Assembly: GCA_902592615.1 (NCBI GenBank)
Contig: CACJFI010000004.1
Location: forward strand, 1 to 64,000
Origin: an uncultured SAR116 cluster alpha proteobacterium
GTDB taxonomy: Bacteria > Pseudomonadota > Alphaproteobacteria > Puniceispirillales > Marisalimonadaceae
Reading direction: 5' to 3'
DNA: 64,000 bases
A program made the position numbers and the translations under genes. The notes below the pieces were generated by a model. The model was not told the DNA's origin. It made no database searches and was given only the letters and a program-made list of their open reading frames with translations. Within the stretch, counting starts at the first letter, position 1. Each line of letters opens with the position of its first letter. Below, piece by piece: positions 10,145-20,017 of the stretch.

Positions 10145-11545
10145 TTAATCAAAATTATTAATATTAATATCTAATTCTTTTAGTTTTCTATGTAAAGCTG
10201 ATCTATCCATTCCAATAAATGTTGAAGTCTTTGCAATGCTTCCCTTAAATCTTTTTAATTGTTCTTTTAAATATTTTTTCTCAAAAATTTTTCTTGCATC
10301 TTTTAAAGATAAAGATAATTGGTTTGAAATGTCATCATTTTCATCTTCTTTATTGTGGCCCAATATTTCTGGTGGCAAATGTAAAGGTGTAATAATAAAA
10401 TTTTTATGTTTACCATACATTATGTTCAGCCATTCTAAAATGTTTTTTAATTGTCTTACATTACCTGGCCAATCATAATTTTTTAGTATTACAAGCGTTT
10501 CAGAGGAAAGTTTTAGTGTGTTATTCCCAAAATCTCTTGCTAAAAGATTTAAAAAATGAACTATAAGGTCAGCTATATCTTCGCTCCTCTTACTTAACGG
10601 AGGCACTTCGATTGGAGCAACTGAAAGTCTATAAAACAAATCTTCTCTTAATGTACCTTCTTTAATAAATTCTATTAAATTATTATTGCTTGCTGAGATA
10701 ATTCTAACATCAACATTAATTTTTTTATTTGAACCAATTTTATAAAAACTTTGATCTTGAATTGCCTGGACTAATTTAGCTTGTGTTTGAAGAGGAAGGT
10801 CACAGATCTCATCAAAAAAGAGCGTTCCATTATTAGCTTGTTCAAACAAACCCAAATTTGATAGATTGTTATTCTCCTCATTGGTTTTCTCATTCCAGCC
10901 AAACAAAACTTGCTCAACTCTTTCTGGAGATAAGGTGGCGCATGACGCAATAATAAAAGGAAAAGATGCCCTATTAGATTTTTTATGAATCCATCTAGCT
11001 ATTAATTCTTTTCCTGATCCAGATGGACCAGTAATCAAAACTCTACTATTAGTAGAAGCAATTTTATTTAAATTTTGCTTTATATTTTTAAAAGTAAATG
11101 ACTTTCCAATTAAAGTCATACGTTCATTTTCTTTTGACTCAAAGTCTAAAACTTTTAATTTTAATTTTCTATCCTCTAAAGCTTTTTCTATTAACAATAT
11201 TAATCTTTCAGCTTTAAATGGTTTTTCAATAAAATCGAATGCTCCATTTTTTGCGGCTTTCATTGCTGTTTCAATATTGCCATGACCTGACATCATTATA
11301 ACTGGTATTAAAGGGTCATGATTTTGGCTAAAAGATAAAAGATTAAGTCCAGCATTTGCATCATTATTCATCCATATATCTGTAATCAACAAATTTATAT
11401 TCTCATTTTTAATTATATTAACAGCTAGATCAAAATTTGTAGCTATAATAGCATTATAGTTTTCATCTCTTAATGTTTCAGCTACCATTTCGCAAATATC
11501 AATTTCGTCATCTACAACAAGAATAGAAATTTTATTTTTTATCAT
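10145..11545 (-). CDS. ntrX: Response regulator NtrX (AAA+ type)
   Basis: Receiver (VVDDEIDICEMV...DIWM...KPFKAERL), AAA+ GPSGSGKELIARWIHKK, Fis-type HTH; paired with ntrY. Confidence 0.92.
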   Translation of the reverse strand: MIKNKISILVVDDEIDICEMVAETLRDENYNAIIATNFDLAVNIIKNENINLLITDIWMNNDANAGLNLLSFSQNHDPLIPVIMMSGHGNIETAMKAAKNGAFDFIEKPFKAERLILLIEKALEDRKLKLKVLDFESKENERMTLIGKSFTFKNIKQNLNKIASTNSRVLITGPSGSGKELIARWIHKKSNRASFPFIIASCATLSPERVEQVLFGWNEKTNEENNNLSNLGLFEQANNGTLFFDEICDLPLQTQAKLVQAIQDQSFYKIGSNKKINVDVRIISASNNNLIEFIKEGTLREDLFYRLSVAPIEVPPLSKRSEDIADLIVHFLNLLARDFGNNTLKLSSETLVILKNYDWPGNVRQLKNILEWLNIMYGKHKNFIITPLHLPPEILGHNKEDENDDISNQLSLSLKDARKIFEKKYLKEQLKRFKGSIAKTSTFIGMDRSALHRKLKELDININNFD

Positions 11546-13720
11546 TTAATTTTTCTCATTTTTTAATTTTGATATTAAAGGAAATTTAATGATCACAGAT
11601 GTGCCTTTAAAGCTTTTTGGTTTTATTAAGATTGTCCCATTATGATCATCTATAATTTTTTTTGTAATAGCTAAACCTAAACCTGAATTACCAACTTTTG
11701 TAGTGTAATAAGGTTCTATAATTTTAGATAATATAGATTTATCAATACCAGTTCCATTATCACTTATTGTAATTGAAGCAAAATCATTTTTGTTTTCAAA
11801 AGAGATTGAAATTTTACCATTTGAAACATTATTTAATACAATATTTTCATAAGAATTTTTAATTAAGTTACTACAAGCTTGTCTTATTTGTTTTTCGTCA
11901 GCCATTACGAAGGCTTGGTCAATTATATTGTCTATATCAATGATAACATTTTCATACGATGTAACCATAGGCTTCACAAAATCTGTTATAATTTTGTTTA
12001 TATTTATTAATTTTAGTTTTGGAGATGGCATTCTGGCAAAAGAAGAAAATTCATTCACTAGATGATGAATATCATCAACTTGACGGGTAATCATATCTAA
12101 AGATTGCTCAAAAACTTTTTTGTCTATTTTCTTTCCATTATTTAGTTTATTTTTTAAGCGTTCTGCACTTAATCTTATTGGTGTAAGAGGATTTTTAATT
12201 TCATGCGCTATTCTTCTTGCAATATCAGACCATGCACCCATTTTTTGGGCAGCAATTAGACTAGTAATATCATCAAAAGTTAAAACATAACCTAAAATAA
12301 CACTATCAGATTTTTGTACAACTAATCTAGTTATTAAATTTAAAACTTTATCATTTCTTACAATTTGTATTTTATCCTCAAGGACGTTCTTTTCTGATTT
12401 TAAAAAATTTTCTATTAAGTTTTTAAATTCAGGTACAACATCTAAAATTGACTTACCATAATCTTCATTAATTGAAATATTTAATAACTCTGTAGCAGTA
12501 ATATTTGGTAGATTTAATTTTAAATCTTTATCCAATCCAATTACACCAGAATATACGCCTGAAAGCACTGATTCAGAAAATTTTCTTCTTTTATCTAATT
12601 GATCATTTGCGTGTTCCAAATCAACTCTGTTAGTCTTTAAGTCTAAAATCATGAGATTAAATGCTTGTACTAATCTTTTAATTTCATTAATATTTATTTT
12701 AGACAATACATTATTTGAAATTTTATAATCTAAATTACCACCTCCTACTTCCTCAGCTCCCTTAATAAGTGAACTTATAGGCTCAAGTAATCTGTTAGCA
12801 ATGTTAAGTCCAATTATCAATGAGGTGAACAACAAGATTACTGTAATTAAAATAAAAATAACAATAAATGAAATTTTAATATCAAATTGTTTTAGTTCAA
12901 TAGACTGATAATCTGAAACTGCAATTGAAGTACTTTCTATTGCATTTAAAACTTTTTGATCAACAAATCTTGTAATCAATAAATAAGCATCAATAAATTG
13001 AGATAATTTTATAAATGCTCTGATTTTATTCGCGTCATACTCTTTTACAATGAAAATTTCATCATTATTTGCTACATCATAATACTTCTGTGGTATTTCA
13101 GTGTAAGTATATTCAAAAACAAACTCAGAAAATGCTAAAACATTACCTATAGAGTCTATAATAACAGCTTCAGACAAGTTATGCTGCCTAGTATATTTAT
13201 TTAAAAACTTATTAAATTTATTTTTATCCGATGATAAAAAATTAGAGTTTATATTTATTAAATTTACAAGTTCTAAAATTTCTCCTCTAATTGCACTTTG
13301 ATGTTCATTTAGATACTGATTGGCAACTTCTACAGATTGAGAGATTGCAGTTGATATTTTCTTATTAAACCAACCACTTAATGTTGCGTCAAAAATAAAG
13401 ATTGAAAAAAACGCTATTAATAAAGTAGGTGTTAAAGTGATAGCAGAAAATATAATTAATATTTTTTTTTGTAATTCCTGACCAGCCTTTTTAGATTTTA
13501 AATTATTAAAAATATGTAAAAAATTTTTAAAAAAAACATTAAACAAACTTAATATTATAAAAAAAGATATTACTAAAACTAAAATGAATAAATTTTTGTT
13601 ATCATAAAATAGTTGAAATTGATAAAGAGAATTATAAATAAATAAAAAAAATGTTAATGATATTAAAAATGATAAAAAAAATAATTTTTGTTGAAATATA
13701 TTTAAAAAAAATCGCTTCAT
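11546..13720 (-). CDS. ntrY: Sensor histidine kinase NtrY
   Basis: N-terminal TMs, HAMP, PAS, IARRIAHEIKNPLTPIRLSAERL H-box, SGLGLAITKKIIDDHNG. Confidence 0.93.
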   Translation of the reverse strand: MKRFFLNIFQQKLFFLSFLISLTFFLFIYNSLYQFQLFYDNKNLFILVLVISFFIILSLFNVFFKNFLHIFNNLKSKKAGQELQKKILIIFSAITLTPTLLIAFFSIFIFDATLSGWFNKKISTAISQSVEVANQYLNEHQSAIRGEILELVNLININSNFLSSDKNKFNKFLNKYTRQHNLSEAVIIDSIGNVLAFSEFVFEYTYTEIPQKYYDVANNDEIFIVKEYDANKIRAFIKLSQFIDAYLLITRFVDQKVLNAIESTSIAVSDYQSIELKQFDIKISFIVIFILITVILLFTSLIIGLNIANRLLEPISSLIKGAEEVGGGNLDYKISNNVLSKININEIKRLVQAFNLMILDLKTNRVDLEHANDQLDKRRKFSESVLSGVYSGVIGLDKDLKLNLPNITATELLNISINEDYGKSILDVVPEFKNLIENFLKSEKNVLEDKIQIVRNDKVLNLITRLVVQKSDSVILGYVLTFDDITSLIAAQKMGAWSDIARRIAHEIKNPLTPIRLSAERLKNKLNNGKKIDKKVFEQSLDMITRQVDDIHHLVNEFSSFARMPSPKLKLININKIITDFVKPMVTSYENVIIDIDNIIDQAFVMADEKQIRQACSNLIKNSYENIVLNNVSNGKISISFENKNDFASITISDNGTGIDKSILSKIIEPYYTTKVGNSGLGLAITKKIIDDHNGTILIKPKSFKGTSVIIKFPLISKLKNEKN

Positions 13721-13778
13721 GATTTAATCATTATCACAAAAACTATTATAGTCCATAATATTACTTTAACAAATAAAT

Positions 13779-15215
13779 TTAAGTCTTTCTTTTCTTTATA
13801 ACTTCAATACCATATAAATTAATTTTTGACCTTAATGTGTTTCTATTAAAACCTAAACATTTGGAGGCTTTAATTTGATTTCCTCTAAATAAATCTAAAG
13901 TTGTTTCAATTAGAGGTTTCTCAATTTTAGATATAAAATTATTATGTAAATTATTAAGAGATAAATTTTCATCAAAATCTTTAAAATATTTTTTAAGGTA
14001 ATTTTTGAAATATAATTCTAGATTTTCTTCATATTTGGTTTCATCATCAAACCTGTCCTCTGATAAAACTTCTTTAATAAGACTTAGAGCTATGTCCTCT
14101 GTAGATGATAATAAACACAGTCTTTCAATAACATTTTTTAACTCTCTTATATTTCCTGGCCAAGAATATTCTTTAAGAAGATTCATGCCTTCATATGTTA
14201 TATTTCTATTAATAAAAGTGTTTTTATAATTGTTGTTCAAGAACGAGAAGGATAAATCTGGTATATCTTCAAATCTATCTTTTAGTGAGGGTAATTTAAT
14301 TGGAACAACATTTAATCTATAATATAGATCTTCCCTGAACAATCCTTTTTCTACGTCATTAACGATATTTTTTTTTGTTGAAACAAAAATCCTAGACTTT
14401 TCTAAATTAGAATTTTCAGGAAATAATTGAGATAAACCATTTTCTATAAAATTTAAAAAATTTTTTTGTTGTACCTCAGACAACTCAGTAACATCTTTTA
14501 TATAAATTGAGCTTCCACTTAAATCATTTACATTCTTTATATTAATTGAACTAAATGTATTAATTCTTTCAATTAAACCATCAAATTGATAATCGTCAAA
14601 AAATTTAGCATCTAAATTTATAAAAAAATTATTTGTTTTTGAACTTAAATCATGGATAGATTTTGCTATAAGTTTTTTACCTGTGCCACTATCGCCAGAG
14701 ATTAAAACAGAAAAATTTGTATTCACTATTCTTGATATTATTTTATAAATTTCTTGCATTGCAGTTGATTTCCCAACAACTGGGCCTGAGTCATATATAT
14801 TTTTAGGAATATCATTTATCATTTCCTCTTTACTTAATTTAGGTTGTAAAAATGTACTTGAAACTAAATTCAAAAGTTCTTCTAAATCAAATGGTTTAGG
14901 TAAATATTCAAATGCACCTTTTTTTTCTGCTCTGACTGCAGTTAATAATGTTGTCCTTGCAGACATAACAATTATTTTTAAATCAGGGTTATTTTTTTGT
15001 AGTTTTGGCAGAATATCTAAGGCATCTCCATCAGGCAAACCAACATCTGTAATAAGAACATCTGCAAAGTCAGATTCAACTAACCTCCACATACCTGCAG
15101 CAGTTCCACTAGATTTTACATTATAACCAGCTCTAGTTAAGGCTGTGGAAATAACAACTCGAATACTTCTATCGTCATCTACAACAATTATATTTTTAAC
15201 ATTTTTAACTTCCAT
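13779..15215 (-). CDS. ntrC: Response regulator NtrC with a degenerate AAA+ domain
   Basis: Receiver VVDDDRSIRVVISTALTRAGY...DVGLPDGD...KPFDLEELL; Walker A GDSGTGKKLIA; Fis HTH at C-terminus; cotranscribed with ntrB. No GAFTGA. Confidence 0.88.
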   Translation of the reverse strand: MEVKNVKNIIVVDDDRSIRVVISTALTRAGYNVKSSGTAAGMWRLVESDFADVLITDVGLPDGDALDILPKLQKNNPDLKIIVMSARTTLLTAVRAEKKGAFEYLPKPFDLEELLNLVSSTFLQPKLSKEEMINDIPKNIYDSGPVVGKSTAMQEIYKIISRIVNTNFSVLISGDSGTGKKLIAKSIHDLSSKTNNFFINLDAKFFDDYQFDGLIERINTFSSINIKNVNDLSGSSIYIKDVTELSEVQQKNFLNFIENGLSQLFPENSNLEKSRIFVSTKKNIVNDVEKGLFREDLYYRLNVVPIKLPSLKDRFEDIPDLSFSFLNNNYKNTFINRNITYEGMNLLKEYSWPGNIRELKNVIERLCLLSSTEDIALSLIKEVLSEDRFDDETKYEENLELYFKNYLKKYFKDFDENLSLNNLHNNFISKIEKPLIETTLDLFRGNQIKASKCLGFNRNTLRSKINLYGIEVIKKRKT

Positions 15216-15234
15216 AAATAAAAACTCCTTTTAT

Positions 15235-16305
15235 TTAAGATTTTTTGAGAGGGAAATTCATACAAAAATTTGTAAATCCATCATTTGATGAAACGTCAAT
15301 AACTGCACCCATTTCCTCTAAACCACTTGCAACTATTGATAATCCAAGACCCTTTCCTTCTTTTTTAGAAGAAACAAATGGATCAAATATACTAGATAAT
15401 AAATTACTTGGAATACCAATGCCGAAGTCAATTATTTCTATTTGGAGTGGTAATGGCGTAGGAATTTCTTCTTTACCGAAAGACGTAATCTTGTTTGAAT
15501 TAAAACTAGTTTTAATCTTAATTATACCTTGTTTTTGACTAGCTTCAGTAGCATTTTTTAACAAGTTTATTATGATTTGAATTAATAGATTTTTATTAGC
15601 GAACAATCTAGGAAGAGACGGATCAAATTCATTTATAAAATTTATTTCGTTCCCAAAACTATTTTCTGCAACACGTTTACAATGGTTTAAGATTTCATGA
15701 ATATTTAAACTTTCATAATCTAATTTTATATTGTTATTTGATATTTGCTCCATTCTATTTAATAATCCTTCAACACGGTCACACTCAATTGATATAAGAT
15801 TAGTCAATTCTAATAAATTACTATTATTTTTGACGTCAGTTTCAATTAATTGTGATGCACCTTTGATACCAGCTAATGGGTTTTTTAATTCATGCATTAA
15901 CATATCAATCATAGATGAAAACGATTTAGAAATTTTACTGTTTATTCTTTGTGATTGAAACATTTCTGATAAAGCTAACTGACTTATCTGAACTATTATT
16001 TTATTATTATCAAAAGACAATGGAACAACATGAACTCTTACTTTTCTATTAGGAAAATTTAAATTACTAAAATCCAAACTTTCTTCTGTTATACCAGTTT
16101 TACTATTTCTAACTCTTTCTATTAAATTTAAGATTGGAGAATCATTTGGAATAAGTTCGTTGATTTTTTTTCCATTCAATATCGATGAGCTAATACCAAA
16201 AAATTCTTCACCAATTTCATTTACATATACAACGATATTAAATTTATTTACTAAAAAAACTGGCGTTCTTAATTCATTTAAAATACTATTTTCCATGATT
16301 AACAA
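15235..16305 (-). CDS. ntrB: Nitrogen regulation histidine kinase NtrB (GlnL)
   Basis: PAS domain, MLMHELKNPLAGIKGASQLIE, DPFVSSKKEGKGLGLSIV. Confidence 0.92.
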   Translation of the reverse strand: MLIMENSILNELRTPVFLVNKFNIVVYVNEIGEEFFGISSSILNGKKINELIPNDSPILNLIERVRNSKTGITEESLDFSNLNFPNRKVRVHVVPLSFDNNKIIVQISQLALSEMFQSQRINSKISKSFSSMIDMLMHELKNPLAGIKGASQLIETDVKNNSNLLELTNLISIECDRVEGLLNRMEQISNNNIKLDYESLNIHEILNHCKRVAENSFGNEINFINEFDPSLPRLFANKNLLIQIIINLLKNATEASQKQGIIKIKTSFNSNKITSFGKEEIPTPLPLQIEIIDFGIGIPSNLLSSIFDPFVSSKKEGKGLGLSIVASGLEEMGAVIDVSSNDGFTNFCMNFPLKKS

Positions 16306-16405
16306 TATAGATAAATTAATAATCTAAGTCATAAATGGTTATAAATTATACAAAAATTTAAATTTTTAAAATCATTTTGAGTAATTGCCTATATTTTAAG
16401 CGGTT

Positions 16406-17608
16406 GTGGAGGCAGATATGAGCAATATCAATTTGGCGCTGATCATATTAGCAGGAGGAATAGGAAGAAGAATTAACAAAAAAATTACTAAACAAATGAT
16501 GAGGTTTAATGATTTAACAATTTTAGAGATAAATATAATAAATTTTAGGAAAGATTTTAAGGATATTCCAATCCAAATTGTAACCAATGATAAAGATTTT
16601 TTAGAAGTTTCTAAAATATGTAATAGATTCAATTTACTTTCTCCAGTGATTGGAGGCAATGAAAGATACAAAAGCACTTATAATGCTCTTCAATCAATTA
16701 AACATATTGATCCAAAATATGTTTTAATACATGACGCAGCACGTCCAATTATTTCTTCTGAGGTAATAAAAAAATTAGTTAAGTACAGTAAACAAGATAT
16801 TTTTTGTGTTGCACCTGTATTAAAAATTAGCGATTCTATTAGAAAAATTTCAAAGAACATAATCAGAAGAATCGTGCCAAGAGATGATAAAGTTTTAGTT
16901 CAAACACCACAATTATGTAATTACAAGATCCTTAAAAAGACTATTGAAAATAATAATGAAAAATTTGAAGACGAAACTGCTCTTTTTTTACATAATTCAA
17001 TGCCAGTCATTACTATAGAAGGTGATCCTCTTGCATTAAAAATAACTTATGAAAAAGATCTAAATTTATTGGAGCCTCATTTGACTAAAAATTATAACAA
17101 TTACATTACAAAAATAGGTAATGGATTTGATATTCATCGTTTTGATAATAGTAAAAAATCAGATAATAACTTTATTTTACTTGGTGGTATTAAAATTAAA
17201 GCTTCAATGCCGTTAATAGGTCACTCTGATGCTGATGTTTTACTTCATGCTATTACTGACAGTATATTAGGAGTAATGAATAAAGGTGATATAGGTAGTA
17301 TTTTTCCACCTACCAATGAAAAATGGAAGAATGCAGATAGCTCAATATTTTTAACACATGCCTCAAAATTACTTCAAAATGAAAAAGGGATTATTAATAA
17401 CATAGATGCTGTAATTGTTTGTCAAAAACCAAAAATTTTAGATTATTCAAAACAAATGAAAAAAAATATTGCAAAAATACTAAATATTAATGAGCAAAAA
17501 ATTAGTATTAAAGGAAAAACTTCAGAAAGTATTGGTTTTGTTGGCAGGCAGGAAGGTATAGCTGCTATGGTTTCAACTGCTATACAAGTAAAAAACACTG
17601 ACTTATAA
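16406..17608 (+). CDS. ispDF: Bifunctional IspD/IspF (MEP pathway)
   Basis: IspD part LILAGGIGRRI...HDAARPI; IspF part IGNGFDIHRF...GHSDADVLLHAITDSILG...FPP. Confidence 0.95.
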   Translation: MEADMSNINLALIILAGGIGRRINKKITKQMMRFNDLTILEINIINFRKDFKDIPIQIVTNDKDFLEVSKICNRFNLLSPVIGGNERYKSTYNALQSIKHIDPKYVLIHDAARPIISSEVIKKLVKYSKQDIFCVAPVLKISDSIRKISKNIIRRIVPRDDKVLVQTPQLCNYKILKKTIENNNEKFEDETALFLHNSMPVITIEGDPLALKITYEKDLNLLEPHLTKNYNNYITKIGNGFDIHRFDNSKKSDNNFILLGGIKIKASMPLIGHSDADVLLHAITDSILGVMNKGDIGSIFPPTNEKWKNADSSIFLTHASKLLQNEKGIINNIDAVIVCQKPKILDYSKQMKKNIAKILNINEQKISIKGKTSESIGFVGRQEGIAAMVSTAIQVKNTDL

Positions 17609-18104
17609 TGAAAATTAAAAATTAATTTTATTGTATTGGTCCAAGTTTGCTGAAGTATATCCAGTTGGATGTTCAAAATACGCACTAGGTACAATGGGTT
17701 CCTTAGTTAAAATCATAATTGGTTACTTTTTAATATTAAATCTATAAATTGAATCATATTTATTTATTTTATTATTTTAAGTTATTTTCTTTATGAATCT
17801 CACCTAAAATTATATAATAAAAAGGATCCAAATGAAGTTGTAACAAATAAAATCAATGAATAACTTATCGCCATTCTAAGATATATACAATTAGAAAAAT
17901 TAAGTTAAATAATTTTACCTCTAATTTCATCATTTATATTATTCAAATTTTTTGATATTACTAAAATGGTTAAATAAAAAAATTTGAAAATTTACCAAAT
18001 GGTATTGGCAATATGGCAGATGATATAGTTGCAGAATTGTTTACTTTTGTAACTCAAGCAGCGATTTTAACTAATTTAAACCAAAACATTTACATTAAAA
18101 CATT
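17608..18104 (+). pseudogene. pgpA: Remnant of phosphatidylglycerophosphatase A (pgpA)
   Basis: No intact ORF, but PgpA-like motifs occur in order across several frames with internal stops: ALGTMGSL (~17682-17705), KDPNEVVTNKINE*LIAIL (~17822-17878), ILFKFFDI (~17938-17960), LPNGIGNMADDIVAELFTF (~17992-18048). Sits between ispDF and cinA, an expected pgpA position. Confidence 0.8.
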
Positions 18105-18605
18105 ATGGAATTAAAAATGTGGGAAAAAATAAATCTAGAATCTGAAAAACTATATTTTAATTGTATAAAAAAGAAATTAACAATAACTACTGCTGAAAGT
18201 TGCACAGGTGGCATGATATCATCTGCAATTGTTCATATTAATGGTTCAAGTAAAATATTTAAATCATCAGTTATTGTTTATTCTAACGATATGAAAAATA
18301 AATTGCTTATGATCCCAAATGATTTAATTACAAAAAATGGAGCTGTAAGCGAAATAATAGCATTTAAGATGGCTAAAAACTCATTAACAATATTAAAAGC
18401 ACATTTATCAATTGCAGTTACGGGAATTGCTGGGCCCACTGGAGGAAGTATTGATAAACCAGTTGGACTCGTTTGGATTGGAATTGGAACAAATGAAAAA
18501 ATTATTACAAACAAATATCAATTTAATGGAAGTAGACTTAAAATTAGACAAAAAACAACTTATGAGGCATTAAAATTAGCAAATAAAACTATTTCGGAAA
18601 TCTAA
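18105..18605 (+). CDS. CinA C-terminal domain protein (nicotinamide-nucleotide amidohydrolase, PncC family)
   Basis: TTAESCTGGMISSAI, SVIVYSND, AVTGIAGPTGGSIDKPVGLVWIG. Start may be the in-frame ATG at 18117. Confidence 0.92.
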   Translation: MELKMWEKINLESEKLYFNCIKKKLTITTAESCTGGMISSAIVHINGSSKIFKSSVIVYSNDMKNKLLMIPNDLITKNGAVSEIIAFKMAKNSLTILKAHLSIAVTGIAGPTGGSIDKPVGLVWIGIGTNEKIITNKYQFNGSRLKIRQKTTYEALKLANKTISEI

Positions 18606-18608
18606 GAT

Positions 18609-19037
18609 TTAATCATACAACTCATTAGCCCTACTTTCAAAAGCTTTTACCATTTTTTTTACAGCTTCGTTAAACAACGTTTCCATCAATGTTTGTAAAA
18701 AAATAGATTTAAACTTAAAATCAACCATAAACTCTATCTCACAACCGTCTGGATTTTCTTTAAATAACCAATAGTTTTGAAGATACTCAAAAGGCCCATC
18801 TTTATAATCGACAATTATTTTTTTCTTTTTTTTATCAAGAGTTATCTTTGAAGAATATATTTCTTTATAAATTTTAAATCCAATTATTAAATCAGCTTCA
18901 AAAGACTTTAAAGTTTTGTTTTTAATTCTTGCGCCTAAACACCAAGGCAGAAATTCAGGATATTTTTTAACATCTGCAACTAAGTTAAATAAATTATTTG
19001 GAGTATGGTTTATTATTCTCCGTTCTTCATGCCTCAT
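18609..19037 (-). CDS. RatA/COQ10-type SRPBCC (START-like) protein
   Basis: LFNLVADVKKYPEFLPWCLGARI...FEYLQNYWLF typical of the polyketide cyclase/COQ10 family; downstream of lipA. Confidence 0.87.
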   Translation of the reverse strand: MRHEERRIINHTPNNLFNLVADVKKYPEFLPWCLGARIKNKTLKSFEADLIIGFKIYKEIYSSKITLDKKKKKIIVDYKDGPFEYLQNYWLFKENPDGCEIEFMVDFKFKSIFLQTLMETLFNEAVKKMVKAFESRANELYD

Positions 19038-19051
19038 TTAGGATAACTTTT

Positions 19052-19990
19052 CTAATTATTTATTTGATTAACTCTAATTTTTTTTAATTTTTCAAAATCT
19101 TCGCTTGCATGAAAACTACTTCTTGTAAAAGGGGATGATGAAACCAATAAAAAGCCTTTGGATAAAGCAACTTTTTTATATAACTCAAAATCATCGGGTT
19201 TAACAAATCTTTCTACTTTATGATGTTTGATGGTCGGTTGTAGATATTGACCAATAGTTAAAAAATCAATATCTGCAGATCTCATATCATCCATAACTTG
19301 AAAAATTTCGTTTTGATCTTCGCCCAAACCGACCATTATTCCAGATTTTGTAAAAATATTAGAATCAACTTCTTTTACTTTAGCTAACAGATTTAACGAA
19401 TGAAAATATCTGGCTCCAGGGCGAACAGTTGGATATAATCTTGGAACAGTTTCAAGATTATGGTTAAAAACATCTGGCTTGGCTTTGATTACTTTTTCCA
19501 GTGCTCCATTCTTTTTTAAAAAATCAGGTGTAAGAATTTCGATTGATGTGTTAGGGGAATATTTTCTTATATCTAAAATTGTGTTAACAAAATGTTCTGC
19601 ACCACCATCATTCAAATCATCTCTATCAACAGATGTAACTACAACATGTTTTAAATTTAATTTTGCGACTGATTTAGCAACTCTAATAGGTTCAGACAGA
19701 TCGAGAGCTTTTGGTCTACCGGTAGCTACATTACAGAAAGCACATGCTCTAGTGCAAATATCTCCCATAATCATCATAGTGGCGTGTTTTTGTGACCAAC
19801 AACTTCCTATATTAGGACAGCTAGCTTCTTCACAAACAGTTGTAATATTTAAATCATCTAATAAACCTTTTGTTTCATCAAAAATTTTTCCTTGAGGAGC
19901 TTTTACTTTTAACCAAAAAGGTTTTTGAGGAGAAATGTTATCTGGTTTATTAATCTTTTCTGGATGTCTTATTTTTTTTATATCGTTCAT
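19052..19990 (-). CDS. lipA: Lipoyl synthase LipA
   Basis: [38 protein letters not shown] (two Fe-S cluster Cys motifs), [11 protein letters not shown]. Confidence 0.97.
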   Translation of the reverse strand: MNDIKKIRHPEKINKPDNISPQKPFWLKVKAPQGKIFDETKGLLDDLNITTVCEEASCPNIGSCWSQKHATMMIMGDICTRACAFCNVATGRPKALDLSEPIRVAKSVAKLNLKHVVVTSVDRDDLNDGGAEHFVNTILDIRKYSPNTSIEILTPDFLKKNGALEKVIKAKPDVFNHNLETVPRLYPTVRPGARYFHSLNLLAKVKEVDSNIFTKSGIMVGLGEDQNEIFQVMDDMRSADIDFLTIGQYLQPTIKHHKVERFVKPDDFELYKKVALSKGFLLVSSSPFTRSSFHASEDFEKLKKIRVNQINN

Positions 19991-20017
19991 AATATTAAGT
20001 ATTTAATTTATATCTGA

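Noticed and set aside
19479-19895. 138-aa plus-strand ORF opposite lipA
   Set aside because: Antisense to conserved LipA coding sequence; no independent support.
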